Shown piece after piece: positions 20,957-31,066 of a stretch of 64,000 bases of DNA. The position numbers were made by a program, and so were the translations under genes. Numbering within the stretch: position 1 is the first letter of the stretch; every line of letters starts with the position of its first letter. This DNA comes from Chytriomyces cf. hyalinus JEL632 (Eukaryota > Chytridiomycota > Chytridiomycetes > Chytridiales > Chytriomycetaceae): contig JAIWWG010000023.1 in the NCBI GenBank assembly GCA_025435555.1, positions 339,032 to 403,031 on the forward strand, in the 5' to 3' direction. The notes under the pieces are model-generated. The model had not been told where the DNA came from. It was given only the letters and a program-made list of their open reading frames with translations, and searched no databases.

Positions 20957-23900
20957 ATGCAAAAACGGGAGTGGGTCAACATCGACGCCGTAGTGACGGC
21001 CGCGGCCGAGCGTAAGCATCCCTGCATCCATCGCATTCACTCGCTCAAATATATACCCGTAATACTCAGAAATGGAGCCAAGCCAAATGATCAAACTCGA
21101 CACATTCACGCTGTGGGATGCAATGGCAGCACTACAGGTTCAATACACAGATTGTCAGCACGCGGGGCAGTGCATGCATCTATTTTCTCACTGCATACAC
21201 ACATGTTTCAGATTATGGAGCCGCGCATGGACAACGGAATGCGGTCTCTCCCAACAGGCGAAACGAAATGGACCGTCAGCCAAGCGAAAAGTATTCCCAG
21301 CTTCTCCGTCGACGAAATCATCGGGATATCAGATGGACTCGTCGTAAAGCTTGTGAGTTTTCCCAATGCTTTTTTCTGCGACAATTTCGGGCGATTGACA
21401 CTTGTGGCGTTTAAGTTGAGTTGGCTGTCGGGATCGCATTTGTCTCAGACGCTATTCTCGTGCGTATTGCTTCATGATGTGCATGCATGCAAGTCGGACT
21501 TGCTGCGCGCAGTCTTACTTGCTTTCTTGAAAATTGCGAACAAACTCAAAACTCTGATTGAAAGAGCGAGAATTGCAGAGGTGAACTCTTGTTTCAGATA
21601 CAAACCCGCTCATGCGTCTCGTATTTGTATGTTCACTGACTGGATGCAATCTGCGATCATAGGATGATGAATTCTTTGGCGTGTTACCTTTCGGACTGAG
21701 CTTGGCAGATGAAGTGGCAGATACTGAAGCCATCGAGGGGCTTCAGTCGATTGAAGACTTTCTTGGAAACGAGTTGAAGCTGATCCGAACGGGGTCCGGC
21801 GCATCAACCCAAGGTGACAGTGCTGCTCCATGTATGTATCCCCACTGGAATGGATTTCTGACACGAAGTGGTTAATCTTTCGTGATCCCAGTATTTGAAA
21901 AGTTAATATTTCCCAAGTCGTGCGATGCGGATTCGGAAAAGTTGACGATGATCGACGCCCTTATGGCTCGCGTTCGACTGCTCCGAGTAAGCCCGTCATT
22001 TAACTTCTAAGGATATAATTCGTAAAGGCTAATTTGATGGTGGAGTCCTATTTGAGTGCTCTCAGTTATATCACCCGCCGCAACATGGGAAGCGCGAAAA
22101 AGAGTCTGAATCAGGCGCTCGCCCAGATTGAATTGGGAAAAGCCTCCGTTGGCCTCGGCAAAGATATGCGAGGTAGCTTGATTTCGTGTGATCATAAACT
22201 GTGTTTGTGCTGATATTGGCGTGACAAAAACAGTGGCATTCGACGTGACAGTGAATCGAAAGTTGTTGCACGATTCAGCACCGCGAGCAATTGCTGAATG
22301 CCCGACTCTTGAGGCAGCATTCACGGATCTGCAAACTATGATTACAGAAATGCTGGAAGTCGTCAGTCTGCCAAGTATGGGATTTGGTTGGGATGACACA
22401 TTGGTGAGTCTCTGATTTCACATGATGACAAAACCGAACGATTCATTCTGGAATTCTTGGAACAGACATTTGTATCGCAAATGGGGATGCGGAAAGTCCA
22501 ACCCAGTGTGATCGCAAGAACCATTTTGTACCTCAACCTAACGCATTCGGGGAAACTCTTTGGGAAGACAACTTACGCCCTGGCATTGACACAATCTATT
22601 ATCACCGCTTATCCATCTTGCGCGTTTCTATTCACATCAGCTGATGGCGTTGTCAAAAAGTATATGACTGAGTTTGCAAATCTTGTTGCGGGAGGCGTCG
22701 ATGAACCGCAACGGCAGCAAGAGGGCAGCATTTTGGAACGAGTGTTATTGGTTGTTTGTGGATTTAACCGAGCCCTTGCAAGAAGAAATTTGGCGAAGCT
22801 TGGGAGGGAACTGGAAACCATCCAGGCAGCGGTATGATGCTCGCGCCAAAAAATGTGTCTTCTCGCATTGACTTCAAATCCTTCATGAATAGACAGAAGC
22901 TATTGATAGCGCGTTACATGAGTATCTTGTAACAAAAGGCTTGTTTCGTGGCCCTTCTCAAGTGGTTTGTCTATCTATTCATCCAAGTGAAACATGTTTT
23001 CCTGGCCTCTCATGCGCGTTTAAAAATGCACCCCGATTACAGGAAGAGCCATACTATTTGTCTTCGTGGATCTATGAACTCAAGTTCCATATTCTCGAAA
23101 CGTATCTCCATATGGGCTTTGAATTGAATCTATTCAGCGAATTCGAATACCCTACAGTTTTATGGTACATGGACCACGTGTATGAAATGCATCTGGGTCA
23201 TTTGAATCGAATGGCGGTTGTCTGTGCTGGGGACACTGTCCCTGTGCTTGAGCTTCTATGGCAGTTTCAGCAACAGCGGGATTTGGGAGGTGCAAGTCCA
23301 GCGATTAATTCATCAACTGGCGGGCCTGCGGCTAAGAAAAAATCTGGACACTCAAATGTGAAGGTGCTTTCAATGGAAGGTTTCGTTGCGAGGGTTGCTT
23401 CTGCAGTGAAAAGCAGAGACTTGAGCGAATCAATGCTTGTCGTCAGGCAATTAATTGGACGAGGGCTCATGCTGGTTCTTACAGATTTGCTTTACTTTTG
23501 GTGGTATATGTCCTTGTTTTTATTCGACTTTTTCCACAGTTTTCGTTTGGCGCACGCAAAGCCGGCTTTCTCCAAATTCCTTCATTTTCGGCATATTCTC
23601 CCGAAATCTCCTACAATCACCGATTCAAGCTGTTCATGTCTATGGGAAGTCCCTCTGTGCAACCCTTCAGCGACTTTCAAACCTCTGAAGCTGCATTTAT
23701 GCAACTAACTGTATGGGAGTTGGTTGAACGGGCAATTATGTTTTTCTCTGAGGCGCAGACTTTGATTGAGTTTGTTACATTGATGAAAGCTCGATGTGTG
23801 GTTGGGTTTGAATCAATAGCCAGCGGCACTGGGGCCAGCCCAGCTGCCGGAGCAACCAGTTCCTCAGGAAAAGATGAAGAAGAGGTTTTACTTTCCCTTT

Positions 23901-24147
23901 CTTCCATTTTTAGTGTTCCGCTCACCTGTATTTTCTTCTTCATTTCAAGGAATTGCGTTGTCTTTTAGACTCTTGCCGCATAAACCTTGCTGTGCTATCA
24001 AAAATGTTGGCAACTGCGAAGACAGCAGATGCTGTTATGGATTGGAAAGCAGCGCTTCCTGTTGCAAGTGACAAAAGGGAGCGCGTATTTATTGTCTCTC
24101 CGCGATGGGCAATTACAATTCATTCACATGAATCAAATCAGCGTTGA
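20957..24147 (+). CDS. NAA35: NatC N-terminal acetyltransferase auxiliary subunit (Mak10)
   Basis: NAA35/Mak10 is the large scaffold subunit of NatC, which acetylates nascent proteins starting Met-hydrophobic at the ribosome. Model: 13 exons 20957-21011, 21070-21137, 21212-21352, 21416-21580, 21663-21831, 21892-21986, 22028-22172, 22234-22403, 22466-22831, 22893-22964, 23043-23474, 23540-23884, 23950-24147; 806 residues, frame closed. Diagnostic blocks: FTLWDAMAALQIMEPRMD (the conserved F-x-L-x-E/D-A-M-S/A-A block), FSVDEIIGI, SGSHLSQTLFSC, and the central LHMGFELNLFSEFEYP followed by a W-Y-M/L-D motif. The donor at 23475 is GTTCTT and less certain. Two neighbouring 5' exons are very short (55 and 68 nt). 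An AATAAA follows near 24156. Confidence 0.9.
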
Positions 24148-24648
24148 AGGAGGAAATAAAAAGCTCCGTGACAAACCGCAAAGTGCAAAAAAGCCAATTC
24201 CTACACCGGATCCACTGCTGTGGATCCTCTCATTGTTGAGAGTGTCAGCGTGTGCCGTAATAACGCGCACGTGGTGGCAGTTTGAACAACTGGCAAATAT
24301 CCGGAACAAACAAGGGGGTTTATGAAATCTGTAACAATTGAGCGCTGTGAGGGGTAAAAATGATAGTGAAAATTACAATTCGGCCACTGAAAAGCCGAGG
24401 GAGCGAATTTATTGATGGTGTGGTGGACGCTGGAAGCGAGGATGAGTGCGAGCGTGGAAGAAGGGGGGTAGGTACGCAAGCGTGTCGCTGCTGTGCTGCG
24501 ATCAGAAGGAAAGGGGCTGTCCAAGTGCTTAAGCGCCGTCCAGTTCATCAGAACTTAAATTGTGCTCGTTGCAGAAAACACACATCTTTCATGTGCAACC
24601 AATTTAAAAAAGTTCGCACAATAGTTTGAATCTCCATTCCCATCCAAG
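24148..24648. other. Intergenic region NAA35-SH3 protein
   Basis: 501 bp. The first part carries the NAA35 3' end. An 89-codon plus-strand frame (24360-24629) has several Cys-x2-Cys pairs but no upstream or downstream support; I do not call it. No RNA gene or repeat seen. Confidence 0.45.
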
Positions 24649-26948
24649 ATGGGCCAAGAACACAGCCAGCAGCAGCAGGACCTGGGGGACGGCGTATACA
24701 TCAACAAGAATAGCACTTTCTCTCGGCGGGGTCGCTCTGCTTCCATCCCAGCTAGACCGCCGTCGTCAAAAGTGATGGATCCAGCGATCCATCTCAACTA
24801 CAACACTTCCATGGCAGCTGAAGCTCCCGTCGGCCATACGCCCACTCTTTCCCCGCATCAAACTCCACCAAGCTTAAGTCGCTCACGTAACCAGTCCCAA
24901 GGCCTGCTTCGAAACAACTCGACCGCCCTTTCTCGCTCCGCTACGATCTCCTCCGTATCCTACTCGACCCACTCGATCATGTCGAATGCTTCCATATCCG
25001 CAGCAGGATCAGCGTCTGCAGCTTCGAATCCTGTTTCCGCATTTTCCATTTCACTTGCCACCTGCAAATGGGTGTTTACAAAAACAGCAACACATCAAGT
25101 GCAACCCTCTGTTACTCATCTTACAGATTCAGCATGGTCCCATGAGTCCATTCATTCCAATTCTGTTGGAGAGAACTCCTCCCCAATGGGTCTTTTGTCT
25201 CTCAACCCCAATACCGCCACCTGTGTCCTAATCCATGCAGACACTTCAGAAAAGGATGGTCGAAGGCAATTGGAAACTTCATTCACATGGAAACCCGCTG
25301 TTCAAGCTCAAATCAATTCGCGAACAAGTTTGCTCCCACTCTCTCAGTCGGAGCTCGATTCTTTATCCACCAAACAACACTTTCAAAACGCTTTCCTCTC
25401 GTTCCTCGATGCGCTCGCGGATGCTCTTGCGGAAATTTCGAATTTAGAATACAACGCGGATCTGAGCGATCAATACGAATCCCCAACAACACAACCTCCA
25501 ACATCAAGCGATACTGCGTCAATCTTTAGCACTGCACACGATACGCTTGCGCAAGGGCTGATTCTTACTCCACGAGAGTTGAAATTGCTGGAGTATAGTG
25601 TGAAAAAGAAGGTGGCGGTTTTGTGTGGAATTGTTAGTGTGCTTGGGGCGAGTGCTTCATGTATATTGGTACGCATAGGCTATGAGCCACGTGCCTGTAA
25701 TGAAGTAGAGCTGAGGAAGGCGGACTGGGTGAGCTTGTGGTATGTGTTTGATGATGAGTTCGGATATGGGTGAGTTCTTTGTCACTGTTGCGTTTATATG
25801 AGTCTAAAACTTGTGCATTTCCCAGACTCAACAAAACGAATGGTCAAATTGGATTCATTAACCTTGGGCATTTGGACAAGCGGAGACTTTCAATGGCCAC
25901 TCAAGCGCCGCCTTTACCGACACTTGCTATTCCACCACAGCTTCCGAAGCCCCATAAACAATTGAGCGGATCTCCGACGGTTCCACTGCCTTCATTCCCT
26001 AATAGTGCGTCTTCGCGCTATTATATTCCCAACAACAACAACAGCAGCGGGAGCTACAATCCAGGAACAACAATTTCAACATCTCCGCCGAGTTCAATAA
26101 GCGCCTCGCAACAGCGTATGAGTGTCCTTCTTCAAATGTCCGCATCGGCATCTCAGCAGCCATTTTCACCGCCTTCTCCAACTTCCAAACCAAGACTATC
26201 ATCTGCGGGGCAACATTTCCAACAATCACAACAATCTCCTGTTGTTCGAGCAAGCACTCTTCGACCAGTACCCTCGTCGGGGACTCCAACGTCCTCAACA
26301 CCTCCAATAAACCCACTTTTCTCAGCTTCTCAAAAGTCGTTGAGCATCAACAGCACGAGTACCCACAATACCTCAATTCAAGTTTCAACTTTATCAACTC
26401 CGCATTTACGGATCAGTGATCGTCTTGTTTCGAGAGCGATGCTTGCAGATTCCGATTCGCAAATGCAAATGCAGCAACAGCATCAACAACAGCGTTATAA
26501 TTACCTTGAAAGTGAGCTGGAGAGTTTGTTGAGCGCTAGCGATGGGTATGTGTCTGGACGAGGTGTGCAACAGCCACAGGAGCAGCAAACGCAACCGTCG
26601 CATCGGAGTCGGGCGAGTGATTTGAGTAGTGGAACCGGAGGTATGAATGCTCCGAGTCGCAGGAGTAGCAGCGTTCCCAGCGGAGGAGGTGTGACGTTGA
26701 GTGGTATGGGGGGGCGATCGGTTGCGCGATCGCCGAGGAGGGAAAGTTTGATTCAGAAACCAAAGGAATCGGGTGGTGCGAGGGATAGCTTAGATTCTTC
26801 GTTATTGACAGCGGGATCTGTGAGTGGTGGCATTCCAGGCAGCGTTGCGGTTGCGGCTGCAGTCGCCGTGACTCCTTACAGCATGTTTGCCGCGCCTCCA
26901 CCTCCGCCCTCAGAAGACGTGCAGTCGTTTGTGGATGATTATGTCTGA
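24649..26948 (+). CDS. Putative N-myristoylated protein with SH3-like domain
   Basis: Not matched to a named family. Model: exons 24649-25769 and 25826-26948; 747 residues, frame closed. The start MGQEHS has Gly2 and Ser6, the classic N-myristoylation signature, so membrane attachment is likely. A Ser-rich linker follows, then at about 130-330 a moderately ordered region (SISLATCKWVFTK onward). Residues about 335-390 read like an SH3 fold: ILVRIGYEP, a hydrophobic/acidic middle (NEVELRKADWV), then DDEFGYGLNKTNGQIGFI, corresponding to the ALYDY, D-E-L-S-F and G-x-x-G-x-F/I positions. The intron falls inside this domain. The last 350 residues are Ser/Pro/Gln-rich and disordered. A cortical or polarity scaffold is a guess from this layout. 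Confidence 0.6.
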
Positions 26949-27348
26949 GTGTGAGAAGTCCCTTTTTTTGGTTGCCATTCCAAAGCTTTTGTTTTCTTTC
27001 TTAACCTGACATTGTTATTTTGGCTGGTGCTCATGATTTAGACAGAAAAGTATTCTGATTGTTGTTTGAATATATTGCAATCAGGCAAATTGTTTGCAAA
27101 TATTTACCTATCGACTTGGTTAAAATGTTTTTGGACTGTCAAGGCTCAAGTACAGCTGTTTGGAATCGCGACGTTGGCAGCCAAGAACGTCCTGGTTATT
27201 GGGCTACATTCCATCCTGGACTTTGCGAATCCAATGCTACCACTATCAAGCAGTCGTCTCACGTAGCGCACCGTTGGTTGACGTGCGACAATTTATTTTG
27301 TATTTGGTGAATAAAATTGTCACCAATTTGTCAAAACAACAAACCTTG
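26949..27348. other. Intergenic region upstream of the secreted protein gene
   Basis: 400 bp, AT-rich, holding the 3' region of the SH3-like gene and the promoter of the secreted cysteine-rich protein. The frame of the next gene stays open upstream to 27160, but that stretch lacks a signal-peptide character. Confidence 0.45.
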
Positions 27349-28127
27349 ATGGCACTCCTGGTTTTATCCCCTTCTTTCTTGGCCCACGCGTTTGCTGCAC
27401 CGGTAATACCGCTGTCAAATCAAATGGGAGATATGGCCGCTAAGTATCTGTCGAAACAACCAATCGCACGCGCAACAAGCGAGGATTCGCAATGGGAATG
27501 GGCGAATGTTGTCGTGAGCGTTCCTTGCACAACGGAAGCTTCCTCAACGTCGTCTACATTGACCGCCTCATCTGACGCAGCCTTTTCTAATGTACCCACC
27601 TTCTCACATCAACCTCGTTTGAAAATGAATAACTAATGCTCATGAGCAGCCTCCACAGGAGCAGCCCTTCTTGAGAAATTCCGCCTTCCGTCGGCTCGGT
27701 GAAAGTTGCGGCGGTTTCAATGCCGCTTCCCTCAGGTGTGCTCGGGGCCTCATTTGCGTGTATTCCGACGTTCCAAGCCTCTTTGGATCGTGCCAGCAAG
27801 TTATCTATCACCAAATTGGCGAATCTTGTGCAGGGGCAGAATTTAACCCGCCTTTGTGTGCGGCCGGGTTGGTGTGTGTGACGAAAGCAGATGGAGAATT
27901 GCATCCAAGCGGAACATGTCAGCCCGAGTTTTCGAGTGGTGAGAAATAGGAATGGCTGAGTAGATTTAATAACGATTTGCTTTGGGTGCTTTCATGTAGG
28001 GGAAGCAGTCGAGATTTTGCCAGAGTTGTTCATGCCTCCAATCACCACTGCCACTTCAATGGATGGCCTGCCGTCTTCAACAACTGAAACCAGCGTCTCT
28101 TTATTTGTTGAAACTGCTTCAACATAA
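27349..28127 (+). CDS. Small secreted protein with two cysteine-rich repeats
   Basis: Model: exons 27349-27591, 27650-27938, 28000-28127; 219 residues, frame closed; the first intron has a good CTAAT branch site. The start was chosen because MALLVLSPSFLAHAFA is a convincing signal peptide. Residues about 95-165 contain two similar units, each starting G-E-S-C and holding C-A-x-G-L-[IV]-C, then a closing cysteine 11-14 residues later. This disulfide layout resembles Dickkopf/prokineticin-like colipase folds, but I cannot assign a family. The C-terminus is Thr/Ser-rich with no membrane segment or clear GPI signal, so it is probably secreted or wall-associated. The C-x2-G-L-x-C core recurs in two membrane proteins at 46287 and 47859. 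Confidence 0.65.
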
Positions 28128-28320
28128 CGCGCATTGGTTGTAACTGGGCACACAGAGTGACAGCCATTCTCACTCAGAACGGACGTCCCTGAAGATAACG
28201 CGAAGGCCTTTCCAGACATCAACGCGAAGAACAAAATTCGGTTTTTTGCGTATCGGGAGTCTTCGTGGAATAAAACCCGACAAACCTCGCTCTTTATTTA
28301 TTAATACTAAAACCACCAAA

Positions 28321-29113
28321 ATGAGCGCTGACCAAATCGCAAAGGGCTTCACCGAGTTCTACTACAACGCCTTCGACACCAACAGGGCTCAGCTTGCTCC
28401 TCTCTACGTAAGCATTCCATTTCAAGGCAGACACCGCTGACCCTGAACTGCGCTTTCACTTTTCATTTATTCTCACCGCGAACATGGCCTCGCTTGCCTT
28501 GACTCTGGCAATTCCAATAGCGGGATATGTCCATGCTGACTTACGAGGACAAGCAGTTTGTAGGTGCACAGAATATCGTGAACCACCTGGCTGTGAGTTT
28601 CTTTTTTCCTCTGTCTCTTGCTCCGCGTTCTGTTCAGCTGTGCACTGCATTCATTGAACCCTTCTCTTCTCGTCATGCATCCGCCAGGGATTACCGTTCA
28701 CTCGCATTAAGCACGTAATCACCAAATGCGACGCACAGCCATCACACCCAACGCAAGGTTCTATTCTGATAACAGTCATGGGCCAACTGCAGGTCCGCTT
28801 ACTCGCTTCACACGCCCTTCCTCTTTGCACTGAACGAATGGTTTTCTCAAAACAAACCCCAGTTCGACGACTCTCCGGCACCGATGCCATTCACGCAGAC
28901 GTTTCACTTGTACCCAGAAGGCCCCAGCAACTACTTTGTCTACAATGGTACTTGATTATGTTTCCTGATGCTTGTCGCGCTAACTCTTCTTTGGTTCAAA
29001 AACGCGGCTGTTGACTCGCTCAGACATGTTCCGCCTCGTTTGTAAGTGCTTTGATCAAGACACGTCTTCAACTGCCTTGCTTACAAGAACCATGTCCTCT
29101 CCCAGTGCACTGA
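28321..29113 (+). CDS. NTF2: Nuclear transport factor 2
   Basis: NTF2 carries Ran-GDP into the nucleus. Model: exons 28321-28407, 28521-28592, 28688-28792, 28863-28947, 29024-29041, 29106-29113; 124 residues, the usual family length, frame closed. Characteristic blocks are FTEFYYNAFDTNRAQLAPLY, a middle IVNHLAGLPFTRIKHVI, and the last-strand block PFTQTFHLYPEGPSNYFVYN followed by DMFRLV. The last two coding exons are only 18 and 8 nt, which would be missed by most gene finders. An AATAAA occurs about 25 bp after the stop codon, supporting the short 3' end. Confidence 0.93.
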
Positions 29114-29176
29114 CCGCTGCAAGCGCATCATGTTTGAATAAAATGGGATTATGTCATCATCACTGCTGAATTGAAA

Positions 29177-30779
29177 ATGTTGCTTCTCGCAGGTACTCTC
29201 TCCTTGCTTACAACGAAGCCTAGTCCGACTGAAGCCCTCTCACAGCTGCACCCATTGTCCTCTACTTGATCGCATTCCTGGTCCATGCCGCTGCAGGTGC
29301 AGGGGCGCAACATCGCGGAAGAATCGGCACATCTCCACACACAACGGCCAGAAGTCGGTCTCGAACAAAGTCACGAACCCGTGGCTCGAATCGCATTAAA
29401 CGCAAACCGTCGAAGCGTCTTTTTGGGGTGCCGGTGCCGCTTGACCCTGTCAAGGTTCTGCTGATAAACTACGGCCTTGTCATGCACATTCTGGGGCTGG
29501 TACTGGGTCCTCTTCCCATTGCCTTGCGATGGTGTCTCGCTCATTTGGTGTCGACTCCTGCTAAAAAGTGCGAGGGCAACTGCGAGTCTGCAAAGCCAAG
29601 AGCAATGTGAGACTCTTGTCTGTAGTCCAAGTCCTTCGCCCAGCTTACCTTCTTCAATCGCCACCGTTTAGCAAAGATATCAAATTCACTGAAAAGAATC
29701 CTGTCCGCCTGGACGTGTACACGCGTTGCTGTACACCCGTTGACCCGTCGTCACCTCTCAAACCGGTGATTCTCTTCATCTATGGAGGTGCATGGAGCAC
29801 TGGAAGTAAAGCCATTTACGCTCCCCTGGCATGTAACCTTGAGCGAGCTGGATATGTAGTTATCGTTCCGGACTACACCCTTTTCCCAACAGGAATGGTG
29901 GAAGACGCATTGGATGATGTCGCTGCTGCTGTTCTTTGGGCCCGAAAGTTCTCTGCAGAATACGGGGGAGATCCTGATCGAATTCATATGATGGGACACA
30001 GCGCTGGAGGGCATCTTGTTGCGATGGCGCTTGTGCGTGCAGCTGTGAATGAAGCTCGGAGAAGGTAATACCGTATTATCCGCACAAAACATGGGGAATG
30101 GCTGTTAAGACCAGGTCTCAAAACCGAGTCCTTCATAGCTCTATCGATTCGATCCCGGCACTTCCCGGCGAAATGCGCCCACCACTCTCGTGTTTCAACC
30201 CGCGAGTCGCAATCAAGAGCGCGATTCTTCTCGCCGGTGTATATGATATTTCTGCTCATTTTATATTTGAGTCAGATCGAGGCGTGGAAGAAATCAGTGC
30301 AATGTAAGTTCATGCATTGATGCTTTTTTTTTATTTTTATTTTTTTATAACGTTGAATGCAAAACGCGCGATGCAGGGAGCGCTGCATGTCTCAAACTCA
30401 CGAATGCTTTGAAGCAAGAAGTCCCGGTGAATTATTACGCCTTTGCCGCCAACAAAGTCAAGTTGTATTTTCAGAACTTCTTCCACAAGTCTGGCTGTTT
30501 CTGCACGGGGACGCGGATACAACTGTGCCGCCGCGAGAAAGTGAAAAGTTTCATAGCATTCTTGAATGGGAATTTGGAGTGTCGCGCTCGAAAGTCAAGT
30601 TGCTGAAAGGGGTTGGCCATTTTGATATCATCTCTGGTTGGTTTGGTTTCTTTTTTGCAAAACCCAGTTTCGCATTTCGCTTAATGAACCACATTCCATT
30701 AGGCATCACTGTAATGGATTCGGATTATATGGTGCAGTTTTTGCGGGATGTTGCGCAAGTTGTTACAAGGGCCGTGTAG
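29177..30779 (+). CDS. Alpha/beta hydrolase (isoprenylcysteine methylesterase/lipase-like), membrane-anchored
   Basis: Serine hydrolase acting on an ester or carbamoyl substrate that I cannot define. Model: exons 29177-29192, 29246-29547, 29601-30064, 30115-30303, 30377-30636, 30703-30779; 435 residues, frame closed. The N-terminus (MLLLAAAPIVLYLIAFLV) is a hydrophobic anchor, followed by a basic stretch and a second hydrophobic segment near residues 75-100. The catalytic domain shows an oxyanion-hole motif IYGGAW (HGG variant), nucleophile Ser240 in GHSAGG, the acid in HGDADTTVPP and the histidine in GVGHFDI. The order matches the ICME/BD-FAE type of esterases. The introns at 29548 and 30065 are less certain. 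The start relies on a 16-nt first exon; without it no ATG precedes the open frame. Confidence 0.8.
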
Positions 30780-31066
30780 TAGTCAGCTTACCTGAAATGA
30801 AAATAGGAGGCTTTATCTCCAAATCCTTTCTATAACTTACTTAAGCTTGCCCACCGCTTGACTGTTGCGATATCAGTGCCATGTTCCTGACCGTGCTTCA
30901 AGTGCTGAGAGTCTGTCTCGTTAAACAAAAACGCGTCTCAGTTTTAAAGGGTCAGCACTTTTAACACAACGAACAAATGAAAGGTTGTAGAAAATGGTCT
31001 TTTTATTTTTTGTTTGCCATGTCATAATTGGTAGGCAGCATTTATATAACCGGGCGCACATAAGTA

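Noticed and set aside
24360-24629. 89-codon plus-strand frame with Cys-x2-Cys pairs
   Set aside because: It overlaps the promoter of the SH3-like gene, has no recognisable zinc-finger spacing and no splice partners.
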